DNA of 64,000 bases from Pseudomonadota bacterium (GTDB taxonomy: Bacteria > Myxococcota > Myxococcia > Myxococcales > Myxococcaceae), in assembly GCA_023423535.1 (NCBI GenBank), contig JAFAFL010000032.1, forward strand, positions 310,001-374,000. Reading direction: 5' to 3'. The position numbers and the translations under genes were made by a program. Positions 39,701 through 51,091 of the stretch are shown piece after piece; positions within the stretch are counted from its first letter, which is position 1; every line of letters starts with the position of its first letter. The notes under the pieces were generated by a model. That model saw nothing but the letters and a program-made list of their open reading frames with translations, did not search any database and was not told where the DNA came from.

Positions 39701-39743
39701 GCAGAACCGCCGGGTCGAGCTCCGGATCGCCGAGGTGGAGTGA
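30789..39743 (+). CDS. Giant lipoprotein: Ig-repeat region, internal MYXO-CTERM-like tail, then OmpA-family protein
   Basis: 2,984 residues in one open frame. GTG 30789 follows CGGAG at 7-base spacing. Order: lipoprotein signal with Cys near residue 24 (LLAAC); about 370 residues of unassigned beta-rich sequence; a DUF11-like module (about 390-500); an InlB-like module (about 530-605, FAGWSGAC); 14 putative-Ig repeats of about 82 residues (about 611-1786); 7 Ig-like repeats of about 92 residues with a conserved Cys pair (C-x12-15-WSC) in six of them (about 1790-2435); a MYXO-CTERM-like tail GC-TSTGGGG-hydrophobic-RSRR (about 2438-2467); a second signal-peptide-like segment (LAMVAVLTALLPGAAGAQ, about 2483-2501); a barrel-like domain (2501-2790); a calcium-type DADRDGVLNGDDACP repeat; and an OmpA C-terminal peptidoglycan-binding domain (EGHTDSRGS...RARAVRDFL) to the end. 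Such an order means two complete exported proteins in one frame; it could be a true fusion or the product of a frameshift (see findings). Function: surface adhesion or motility is inferred. Confidence 0.85.
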   Translation: MSHFRPTVRPFCAVVLSAATLLAACSDRTTAPQPAPDESAATSRRADPLFVNPGFEAGTLNGWQVTTGLSNKARLPVLSEDDLLIAAGGNNLTSAKTGTVMSLVPPGLTSSDSVRYPRYGVGAAVVNELGKNRNVNRLIQTAKITPKDIDPHDGKVHVRFVVLPVMQNPGHVIQEQPYYFVSVSNVTRGTTLASRFNFSNESGVPWRSNAAGDVVYTDWLLFDLPIGPADAAVGDTLEVRVIAGGCQPTGHWGHAIVDAFGTTIPGLAVFAAGPQSVAAGSDYQYRYRVNNGGGEVANGGKLTIHLPADTTFRSVDTPGVQCKTPVVGVRGSITCELPSVPAGGYFDVRMTVRADATASSEIRHGWYTVESARETSLIGPLVTTRVTPAGSTHYVDLSTRVTNGQPALEWGQPVLYAVTVRNAGPATATEAPITSNLPAELANVTWTCSPSAGAECGALSGAGALATTATLPPGSEVSYTVSANVTAGTGPGQVSYRVVAAAPVGSTEQHPDDNGDADTDPVNTLRTVTLQKTGSGTGRLVATPGDVQCGAGCTQTTASFAEGTVIAFHAVAEGGSRFAGWSGACSGTEVSCTVTVAAGQTVTAAFEPNPIAISSPLTATAAVGLPFEYTLTAIGQYTGLDATGRPAWLGYDAATSKLTGTAPAAGTFNVTLSVTDGTVTRTETLVITAGVPPRITSALTFTLATSTTAWTTISVAASGTGPIHYNASNLPGLVAFNSTNGAFSGTSGAVGTFNVPVVAQNAFGSDYRILAVSIGGAPVITSALTATATVGAPFSYTLTATGSPVPTRSVTQLPAWASFNATTGVISGTPTHAGTFSIGLRATNTGGTSQQALMLTVDGPAVITSGLTASATVGQPFSYTLTAEGTAPITRTMSGLPAWATFDAGSGIVSGTPTAPGTLHIPLGASNGIGQDARTLTLTISLPPPPPSPPVITSALSVSAVAGEPFTYVTTATGLQPITLAANSLPTWAAFDPATGTLSGTPPAEATHTVSLGATNVLGQDDRTLTITVREVPRVTSALDAEAVVGELFSYTFTASGTQPQLDVRGLPAWASFDPATGLLSGIPTAEGGYKVALDAVNPAGYDIRALLIIVRARPLVTSSLAVDAVVGQPFTYAVTASGTEPQLSVNGLPQWLSFDSATGVLSGVPTADGLVNVTLQASNPAGTDTRTLNITVRAMPVVTSALAVDAVVGQPFAYTLTASGTAPQLSVSGLPQWLSFDEATGQLTGIPHGDGVFAVGLEATNPAGTDQKTLLITVRTAPQITSSLAVDAVVGQPFTYGVTASGTAPVISVSAPQWLSFDAQTGALTGTPSAEGVVNVTLQATNPAGIDTRTLVITVRTVPVITSALTADAVVGQPFSYTLTASGTQPQLSVNGLPQWLAFNPATGVLSGTPTADDFHKVALEATNPAGQDIRALLITVRTRPAITSALAVDAVVGQPFTYGITASGTEPQLTAASMPQWLHFDAQNNLLTGTPQEDGSFSIALHAANAAGSDTRTLVITVRTTPVVTSALAVDAVVGQPFGYTLTASGTQPQLSVNGLPQWLSFDPATGLLTGTPLSDGSVAVGLRATNPAGSDQRSLVITVRSVPQITSALTADAVVGDLFTYALTASGTQPTLGITALPSWAQFDPTTGILSGTPDEEGTLTLPLSATNPAGSSQETLTVTVRTKPQLTSALQVHAAVGSPFRYTLTATGTAPIILDVTGLPPGLTFTNDAVVGISSAGRSFDMPTVDTIRGTPSAAGAFLVTLSAQNAAGLDTKTLQLDVRPAVSPPGVGAPLPGESLDVPTPTLTGTTSPQEAGGSVTVTGPGGQPLCTATIASDGTWSCTLPPLAEGPHTVTITVTDPNGVPGTADESLAFEIDLTAPALSTWSAPAENAKLNDPSPLLTGTAEPLAQVRVFQGTGLVCSTSADASGGWSCLPLQPLPEGTVTLTVRALDRAGNVSPGADRSVVIDLTAPNQPVLQQPLDGAHITTGTPTLTGVAEPLSEVTVRIDGEVLCVVTADVTGHFSCDVGQRLLDGPHTVTLIAKDDAGNDSLPGESVFTVDTVNPGTPKLTQPRNAEILSNRQPLYVGTGEPHSVVTLMVDGTLACTALVAEDGSWSCAQPFPLADGLHRLALTATDRSGRPSAPGTSTFTVDTLAPALPTIDPVGKNGLVSIATPRFSGTAEPRSPVDVRVDGQLVCTAQTDAAGKWSCTSTVALADGAHEVTATSTDAAGNESPEAKRNFRIDTTAPAQPAVSAPRTDGGLITDPLPTFGGTAEPGSEITVRVDGEIVCTAIADPSGAWTCTPSQPIEPGPRSVSIEVKDEAGNVSDVVTGNFDLRTERGQPVDPSVDGTVRVSTNNGRVTGTATPGSTVVVYVDGVEVGRTQADEQGNWSFTLPLLGGGEHSLEIGVLDAEGREVHRTGRAKLSVKNPDITLGGGVGCTSTGGGGSFLGLLIAGAALLRSRRFLRSARVTKAGAKLAGLAMVAVLTALLPGAAGAQPRVEGFELEQLTWNPAARGGLLVGGADLNAAGEWRMSASLGYQNSPLKYVEEGVSRATLVEHRWTTVFGGAYAVNRWLELSGWVPVVAYQNGATVRSELGEVVVSPVGRGMGLGTPWLQGRVGLLREVDGSPIDLGLGLGVGLPLGSSALLTRDPSVALAPRVGAGKRVGSTRVALELGGVVKPKTAELLTELDGGAIDRIGSRFEAGVGVTSLGAGLRGELSARLQVPLAGQAPNVEVLAGARFPIAGMQLFALAGPGFGNSPGTPAVRAIAGVSFDGGKRDLCREDSRYPIEQCPHLDADRDGVLNGDDACPLEAAVGTPDGCPIVAPPVIAPVAQPVLEPVIETVPAPEPVVEEPTLQVQLDVGQTIELREKVHFDTGKASIQTRSHGLLREVAQVLLANPQLRRVLIEGHTDSRGSAVLNRRLSDERARAVRDFLIAEGVEEARLSARGHGPDRPIADNATREGREQNRRVELRIAEVE
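33882..35846 (+). repeat. Near-identical 246-bp tandem repeats (putative-Ig repeats 6-13)
   Basis: Eight consecutive units of 82 codons (one has 81) share long identical runs at protein level (for example VDAVVGQPF, TASGT, LPQWLSFD, TNPAG). The first unit begins at 33882, the second at 34128, exactly 246 bases later. Flanking repeats 1-5 and 14 are more diverged. Such an array can change unit number by recombination. Confidence 0.85.
38103..38189 (+). other. Internal MYXO-CTERM-like sorting tail
   Basis: GG-V-GC at 38103-38117, a Gly/Ser linker, a hydrophobic stretch FLGLLIAGAALL and RSRR at about 38178-38189. This is the normal end of a MYXO-CTERM surface protein, yet here the frame continues for 518 more codons into an OmpA protein. 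The Cys is residue 2443. Confidence 0.6.
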
Positions 39744-39827
39744 GGCGTTTTCTCGGAGAGTGAGAAGCCGTCCGCAACTTCCGCGGCCGGCGCTCGAAGA
39801 TGGAGGTCGTCCCCTGAAGGAGCCTCC

Positions 39828-40844
39828 ATGCGCGTGGTCGCCGGCGCCCCCATTCCTGCTTCGCTGACTGCCCAGGGCGTGAAGGGCAAGGCGAAGCAGG
39901 AAGCTCACTTCCTCCGCTTCCGCGCCGAAGTGGTGGAGCGGCTTCGCGCGAACGGTGACGAGGACGCGAACGGCTGGGCCGACTTCCGCAAGCTGGCGAA
40001 GGCGATGTTCGGCGAGGGCGTGCTGTTGCCGAAGCGGAAGGGCGAAGAGCACCACCGGCTGAACCTCTCGCGGGCGCAGCTGCGGCAGCTGGCGGAGGAT
40101 CCGGAGACGGTGGCGAAGCGCATCGCCGAGCTTCGCGCGGACGGCACGCTGCCGAAGGGCGGGCTGGGCGCGAAGCACACGGCGCAGCTCTACGCGCGCG
40201 CGGCGAAGGAAGGCCTGAAGGCGGGGAAGGGCGCGGTGCTCACCGTCGCCACCGTCAACGACGACTTCACCGACCGGAAGACGAACCTTCCGCGGATCCG
40301 CGCCGGCGTGATGCTCGTGCAGGAGGCGAAGAACACGAACATCCGTCGCGAGCTTGGATCTCATCGCGGCGTGCATCAGGACACCAGGCGCGACGACCGC
40401 GCGGGCTCGGCGGTGGTGTGGAACAAGAAGCGCGTGGACGTGACCGACCGCGGGTATTCGCTCGCGGTCGAGCCTCGTGGCGCGGGGATGCTCCGCCGCT
40501 GGATGTCGTGGACGGACATGAAGGTGGACGGCGCCACCGTGCGGATGATCTCCGTGCACCGCCCGCCGAAGCGCTTCAGCCACCTGTGGCCGCAGTTCGA
40601 CGCGAACCTCGCGCGGTTCGTGAAGCAAACGAAGGGGCCGGTGGTGATCGGCCTCGACGCGAACGAGCGCAACCCGCGCGCGCTGGCAAAGGCCACGGGC
40701 CTGAAGTGGGTCGCGCCGCAGGGTTCCATCGACGGGTTCCTCGTCTCGCCCGGCGTGAAGATCGAGAAGGTGTGGCGCCTGCCGAAGGGCTCGAGCGATC
40801 ACCACCCGGTGCTCGCGCGGATCCGGTTGCCGCCGGCGAAATAG
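39828..40844 (+). CDS. Endonuclease/exonuclease/phosphatase-fold protein
   Basis: 338 residues. AAGGAG is 5 bases before the ATG. The N-terminal 120 residues are Lys/Arg/Glu-rich helices. The C-terminal EEP domain has VMLVQEAKN (catalytic Glu), SVHRPP (His), VVIGLDANE (Asp-x-Asn), SIDGFLVS (Asp) and GSSDHHPVL (the SDH motif), in order. These residues bind the metal and phosphate in DNase I-like enzymes. The substrate may be nucleic acid or a phosphoester; I cannot say which. No signal peptide. It sits downstream of the giant gene with 84 bases between. Confidence 0.75.
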   Translation: MRVVAGAPIPASLTAQGVKGKAKQEAHFLRFRAEVVERLRANGDEDANGWADFRKLAKAMFGEGVLLPKRKGEEHHRLNLSRAQLRQLAEDPETVAKRIAELRADGTLPKGGLGAKHTAQLYARAAKEGLKAGKGAVLTVATVNDDFTDRKTNLPRIRAGVMLVQEAKNTNIRRELGSHRGVHQDTRRDDRAGSAVVWNKKRVDVTDRGYSLAVEPRGAGMLRRWMSWTDMKVDGATVRMISVHRPPKRFSHLWPQFDANLARFVKQTKGPVVIGLDANERNPRALAKATGLKWVAPQGSIDGFLVSPGVKIEKVWRLPKGSSDHHPVLARIRLPPAK

Positions 40845-40989
40845 ACCGCCCGTTCATCCGGCGACCGGGCGAACGCGCACCGTCGATCGCGGGACAGAAC
40901 TCCCGCCTCCGGCGTGACGGCCGCGCACTTCGAGCAGAGTCTGCGAGTCCTTTCCGCGCGCCCCCGAGCGCGATGGAGGACCCGCCCTC

Positions 40990-42153
40990 ATGAACGTCGT
41001 CTTCGTCTCGCCGCACTTCCCGCCGCCGTTCCACCAGTTCTGCGCCGCGCTGAAGGAGCGCGGGGTGACGGTGCTCGGGCTCGGCGATCAACCCGGCGAT
41101 GCAGTGCGGCCGGAGGTGCACGCGGCGCTGCGCGAGTACTACTTCGCTCCGCTCGATCGTTACGAGGAGGCGCACCGCGCGCTGGGCTATTTCCTCTGGA
41201 AGTACGGACGCATCGACCGGATCGACTCGCACAACGAGCACTGGCTGGGGCTCGAGGCGCGGCTGCGCGAGGACCTCAACATCTACGGTCCGCGTCCGGA
41301 GCAGATGGAGCGGTGGCGCACGAAGAGCGGCATGGCGGGCCTCTTCCGCGCGGCCGGCGTGCCCTATCCGGAGACGCGTAGGGTCACCACGCCCGACGCG
41401 GTGCGCGTGTTCGCGAAGGAGCAGGGCTTCCCGCTGATCCTCAAGCCGGACCTCGGCGTGGGCGCGTTCCGCACCTACCGGGTGGAGAGCGAAGCGGAGC
41501 TGGAGCGCGTGCTCGAGGAGCCGCTGCAGGGCTACCTCATGCAGCCGTTCATCACGGGCCGGATCGTCAGCTACGACGGCCTCGTGGACGCGTCGGGGCG
41601 CATCCTCTTCGAGACCGCGCACGTCTACGCGCACCCGCTGCTGGAGGTCGTCACCACCGGCGTGGACTCGTCCTATTACAACCTGCGGAAGATCCCGGAG
41701 CGGCTGCGCGAGCTGGGCCTCAAGACGGTGCACGGCTTCGGCATCCGCGAGCGCTTCTTCCACATCGAGTTCTTCGAGCTCCCGGACGGCAGCTACCGCG
41801 CGCTGGAGATCAACGTGCGTCCGCCCGGCGGCTTCACGGTGGACCTGATGAACTACTCCGCGGACATCGACCTCTACCGGCTCTGGGCGCGGATGCTCAC
41901 CGGCGACACGCTGGACGGCTTCACCTACGAGCGGAAGTTCCACGTCGCCCACGTCGCGCGCCGGTACGCGACGAGGTACCGGTACTCCCACGAACAGCTG
42001 CGCGACCTGCTCGGCGAGCGGCTCGTGCTCCGGCAGCCGGTGCCCTCTGCGTTCACCGTGGCGATGGGCGACGAGATGTACCTCGTGCGCGATCCGTCGG
42101 AGGGAACGCTGTGGGAGGTCATTGCCGCCATTCAGGCATTGCCCACCAAATAG
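40990..42153 (+). CDS. ATP-grasp enzyme
   Basis: 387 residues, cytoplasmic. N-terminal Rossmann-like segment (VVFVSPHFPPPFHQFCAALKERG), then an ATP-grasp domain: FPLILKPDLGVGAFRTYRV (ATP lysine loop), LEEPLQGYLMQPFITG, and metal-binding EINVRPPGGFTVDLMNYS. ATP-grasp enzymes join a carboxylate to an amine or thiol nucleophile; the substrates here are unknown. GGAGG lies about 10 bases before the ATG. The Kunitz-domain lipoprotein gene follows after 27 bases, and that gene has its own candidate -10. Confidence 0.8.
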   Translation: MNVVFVSPHFPPPFHQFCAALKERGVTVLGLGDQPGDAVRPEVHAALREYYFAPLDRYEEAHRALGYFLWKYGRIDRIDSHNEHWLGLEARLREDLNIYGPRPEQMERWRTKSGMAGLFRAAGVPYPETRRVTTPDAVRVFAKEQGFPLILKPDLGVGAFRTYRVESEAELERVLEEPLQGYLMQPFITGRIVSYDGLVDASGRILFETAHVYAHPLLEVVTTGVDSSYYNLRKIPERLRELGLKTVHGFGIRERFFHIEFFELPDGSYRALEINVRPPGGFTVDLMNYSADIDLYRLWARMLTGDTLDGFTYERKFHVAHVARRYATRYRYSHEQLRDLLGERLVLRQPVPSAFTVAMGDEMYLVRDPSEGTLWEVIAAIQALPTK

Positions 42154-42167
42154 CGGCGATCCTGAAC

Positions 42168-42173
42168 TACGCT
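42168..42173 (+). promoter_or_regulatory. Candidate -10 (TACGCT) before the Kunitz lipoprotein
   Basis: TACGCT ends 7 nt before ATG 42181. GGAAG within that spacer is too close for efficient ribosome binding, so a leaderless transcript is the simpler reading. TTGCCC at 42139 lies 23 nt upstream, too far for a -35. Confidence 0.42.
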
Positions 42174-42180
42174 GGAAGAC

Positions 42181-42594
42181 ATGTTCCCGCGCTCCCTCCT
42201 GCTGACCCTCTTCGCTGTGACGATCTCCTCCGGCTGTGGAACGAAGACGCCGGAGCGCTGCGAGCTCCCGTTCGAACCGGGCCAGTGTCTCGCCGGGATC
42301 CAGGTCGTCACCTACGTCGATGGCCGCTGCGAGCTGGCGGACTACGGCGGCTGCGGTGGCAACGAGAACCGCTTCCCCACGCTCGACGAGTGCCTGCAGA
42401 CCTGCGAGGGCCGCTCCGCACGTCCCGACGAGTGCCCGCACCCGCTGTTGCACCGAACCGTCTGCACTGCTTGTGGCCCGGCGGGCGGCTGCGCCGAGTC
42501 TCAGACCGGCTGCTTTGCTCCGTGCGGCGACTCCACCTGCGCTTCGGGCCAGGCGTGTGTCGACGGCGTCTGTCAGGTCACCGGCTGCGACTAG
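42181..42594 (+). CDS. Kunitz/BPTI-domain lipoprotein with Cys-rich tail
   Basis: 137 residues. Lipoprotein signal with Cys19 (TISSGC). Residues 27-75 hold the six-Cys Kunitz pattern: Cys27-x8-Cys36-x13-Cys50-x7-Cys58-x12-Cys71-x3-Cys75, against 8, 15, 7, 12 and 3 in BPTI; YGGC and the 'E/D-x-C-x3-C' end also match. By analogy disulfides would be 27-75, 36-58 and 50-71. The residue after Cys36, at the BPTI P1 site, is Leu37, which favours chymotrypsin- or elastase-type targets over trypsin. The last 60 residues hold ten more Cys. Kunitz inhibitors are mostly eukaryotic. An anchored surface protease inhibitor is inferred; inhibition itself is untested. Confidence 0.8.
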   Translation: MFPRSLLLTLFAVTISSGCGTKTPERCELPFEPGQCLAGIQVVTYVDGRCELADYGGCGGNENRFPTLDECLQTCEGRSARPDECPHPLLHRTVCTACGPAGGCAESQTGCFAPCGDSTCASGQACVDGVCQVTGCD

Positions 42595-42628
42595 GACCTC
42601 GCCGCAGCCAGCTCCCGCCTGATCGTCG

Positions 42629-45898
<3,270 letters not shown>

Positions 45899-46055
45899 GT
45901 GGCCCGCACCTCTCCCGAAACCGGGGACAGGCCTGTGACGACCTGTAGCCCCAGGCCGCCGAGTGTAGGGAGGGGGAGGGGGTGGTCAATTTTTCCGGCC
46001 TGATGGGACGAGAACTCTCAGGGAAATCGAGCACTTGCGCATTCTCGTGAGGGGT

Positions 46056-46061
46056 TATGCT
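46056..46061 (+). promoter_or_regulatory. Candidate -10 (TATGCT) before the zinc-ribbon/TPR gene
   Basis: TATGCT ends 8 nt before ATG 46070, and the sequence between them is CCGCCGAA with no Shine-Dalgarno. A leaderless transcript is likely for this five-gene operon. Confidence 0.45.
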
Positions 46062-46069
46062 CCGCCGAA

Positions 46070-47419
46070 ATGGACGTTCGCTGCGAGCGCTGCAAGACGG
46101 AGTACGAGTTCGACGACGCGCGGATCACCGAGGCCGGCGTCACGGTGAAGTGCACCACCTGCGAGCACGTGTTCCGGGTGAAGAAGAAGGCGCTGGTGGT
46201 CACGGTGCCGGTGAAGCCGGGCGAGGTGGACCCATCGAAGGTCGGCCCGCCGCCGCTCGCGCGCACGGCCACCGGAGTGGAGCTGCCCGCGGTGGTGGCG
46301 CCGCCGACGGAGAAGCGCGAGTGGAAGCTGCGCCAGGCGTCCGGCAACGTCCTGCTCTTCAAGGAGCTGACCACGCTGCAGAAGTGGATCGTCGAGCACC
46401 GGGTGGTGCGCGACGACGCGATCTCGCTCACCGGCGAGAAGTGGAAGCGGCTGGGGGACATCGCCGAACTCTCGCCGTTCTTCGAGGTCGTGGAGCAGGC
46501 GCAGCGGGTGAAGGATCTCGAGGCGCAGCTCGCGGTCCAGGAGCTCATGCCGCTGCCCGCGGTGGACGAGCTTCCGCCGCAGCTGGTGACCCCGCCGCCT
46601 CCTCCGGCCGTGACCCCGCCGCCTCCTCCCGCAGCGGAGACTGCGCGCAGTGCCGCCAGTGCCCGTGCCACCGATCGCTACGCCGCGCGTTCGGCGGAGC
46701 GTCGGGACGTTCAAGACTCTTCGAAGGCGAAGGGCGGCGCGGGTAAGTGGATCGCGGCGCTGGTGCTGCTGGGCGTGCTCGGGGCGGGCGGCTTCTTCGG
46801 GTACCAGCAGCTCTGGCTGCCGAAGCAGAAGGCTGCCGAGGTCGTGGTCATGCCCATCGCGGTCACGCCTCCGGTCGCCGAACCCGCACCTATAAAGGAG
46901 GAGGTCGCCGAGACCCCGTCTGCCCCTGTGCCCGCGCCGGCTGAAGTGGCGGCGGTGGAGAACGCGCCGGAGCCTGCAGCTGTGCCGGCACCCATGGCCG
47001 CCGCGCCGGAGGTCGTGCCCGCTGCCGCTCCGGCGGAGCCCGCTGCCGCGCCCCCGCGGGTGACTCCGGAGGGGCTGGTGAAGCAGGGGGATCGTCTGCG
47101 GATGCGCGACCGTCCGAAGCAGGCGTTGGCCTCGTACGACCGCGCGCTGGAGCTTCGTCCGGAGAGCGCCGAGGCGATGGCGGGACGGGGGCTGGCGCTT
47201 CACGATCTGGGTCGCAACGCCGAGGCGGAGTCCGCTTTTCGTGAGGCGTTGAAGGTGGATCCGCGCTATGCGGTCGCAGTGATGGGACTGGCCGAAACGT
47301 ATCGGCACCAGGGCAAGCGTCAGGACGCCGTGGAGCAGTACCAGCGGTATCTGGAGATCCTTCCCAACGGTCCCGAAGCCCCGGTGGCGAAGTCGGCCAT
47401 CGATCGCCTGAAGGAGTGA
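46070..47419 (+). CDS. Zinc-ribbon, GYF-like, single-pass TPR protein
   Basis: 449 residues. Zinc ribbon with Cys5-x2-Cys8 and Cys28-x2-Cys31 (MJ0042-like, as in several myxobacterial membrane proteins). A GYF/DUF4339-like block follows (WKLRQASGNVLLFKELTTLQ...GEKWKRLGDIAEL). A Pro-rich linker, one transmembrane helix (WIAALVLLGVLGAGGFFGYQQLWL, about 226-248), an Ala/Pro linker and three TPR-like units (PKQALASYDRALELRPESAEAM and after) complete the protein. Possibly an adaptor linking a cytoplasmic zinc domain to periplasmic TPRs. First gene of the operon with the zf-TFIIB protein and gatCAB; 3 bases to the next gene. Confidence 0.8.
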   Translation: MDVRCERCKTEYEFDDARITEAGVTVKCTTCEHVFRVKKKALVVTVPVKPGEVDPSKVGPPPLARTATGVELPAVVAPPTEKREWKLRQASGNVLLFKELTTLQKWIVEHRVVRDDAISLTGEKWKRLGDIAELSPFFEVVEQAQRVKDLEAQLAVQELMPLPAVDELPPQLVTPPPPPAVTPPPPPAAETARSAASARATDRYAARSAERRDVQDSSKAKGGAGKWIAALVLLGVLGAGGFFGYQQLWLPKQKAAEVVVMPIAVTPPVAEPAPIKEEVAETPSAPVPAPAEVAAVENAPEPAAVPAPMAAAPEVVPAAAPAEPAAAPPRVTPEGLVKQGDRLRMRDRPKQALASYDRALELRPESAEAMAGRGLALHDLGRNAEAESAFREALKVDPRYAVAVMGLAETYRHQGKRQDAVEQYQRYLEILPNGPEAPVAKSAIDRLKE

Positions 47420-47422
47420 GCC

Positions 47423-47743
47423 ATGGCCGATTTCGACAAGCCGTCCAACACCGAAGAGGAGTACTTCGCGCGCGAGGAGATCGAGAAGAAGCGCAAGATC
47501 GCGATCGAGCAGGCCGCGCAGACGCAGCAGGCGGAGAAGGATCGCCTGAAGGCGCTGCACCACATGCGCTGCCCCAAGTGCGGGATGCAGCTGCAGGCGG
47601 TGATGCACGGCAACGTGGAGATCGACTCCTGCTTCAACTGCGGCGGCATCTTCCTCGACGCGGGCGAGCTGCACGCGATGCTCAACGACAAGAAGGAGGG
47701 TCCGGTCGTCGGCGCGATCCTCAACTGGTTCAAGCGGAAGTAG
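47423..47743 (+). CDS. zf-TFIIB-type zinc protein
   Basis: 106 residues. Cys50-x2-Cys53 and Cys70-x2-Cys73 (CPKCGMQL and CFNCGGIFLDAGEL) form the zf-TFIIB motif, with a charged helix before (EEYFAREEIEKKRKIAIEQAA) and a short basic C-terminus. Function unknown; it may be a small zinc-binding accessory. It lies between the TPR gene (3-base gap) and gatC (3-base gap) in a five-gene operon. Confidence 0.82.
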   Translation: MADFDKPSNTEEEYFAREEIEKKRKIAIEQAAQTQQAEKDRLKALHHMRCPKCGMQLQAVMHGNVEIDSCFNCGGIFLDAGELHAMLNDKKEGPVVGAILNWFKRK

Positions 47744-47746
47744 CGC

Positions 47747-48003
47747 ATGGCGCTCACGGCGGAGCAGGTCCGGCAGGTCGCGGCGCTGGCCCGGCTGTCG
47801 CTCTCCGGCGACGAGGTCGAGAGGTACCGCGGTCAGCTCTCCGCCATCCTCGAGGCGGCGGAGCGGCTCGGTGCGGTGGACACGTCCGCCGTCGAGCCCA
47901 CGTCGCTGCCGCGCTTCGAGACTGCTCCGCTGCGTGAGGACACCGTGAGGGAACCCACTGGCGCCGGCGGCGCGTTCCGCGTGCCGAAGGTGATCGACTC
48001 GCC

Positions 48004-48007
<4 letters not shown>
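47747..48007 (+). CDS. gatC: Asp-tRNA(Asn)/Glu-tRNA(Gln) amidotransferase subunit C
   Basis: Smallest subunit of the transamidosome; it stabilises GatA against GatB. 86 residues, usual length, with the family features: N-terminal helix LTAEQVRQVAALARLSLSGDEV, and LPRFETAPLREDTVREP near the C-terminus. The gene ends in a 4-base overlap with gatA. Confidence 0.95.
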
Positions 48008-50957
<2,950 letters not shown>

Positions 50958-51091
50958 CCGCGACGCAGCAGGTGTCACCTCGGCGTGTCGGTTGCTGTGG
51001 GTGCGGTGGATCCGCGGCCGCAACCGCGCGCAGCCTTCACGGATAACTTCTCAGGCGCCGAGAAATCGGGCCGGGTTGTCGGAGGCGCACC

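Noticed and set aside
39750..39766. TTCTC...GAGAA hairpin after the giant gene as a terminator
   Set aside because: The stem is only 5 bp, without a T tract, and is no stronger than chance in this region.
45968..45985. G-rich run (GGG-A-GGGGG-A-GGGGG-T-GG) in the ftsK/zinc-ribbon TPR gap as a G-quadruplex
   Set aside because: Only three runs of three or more G plus one GG, so a standard four-tract motif is not complete. I kept it only as a note.
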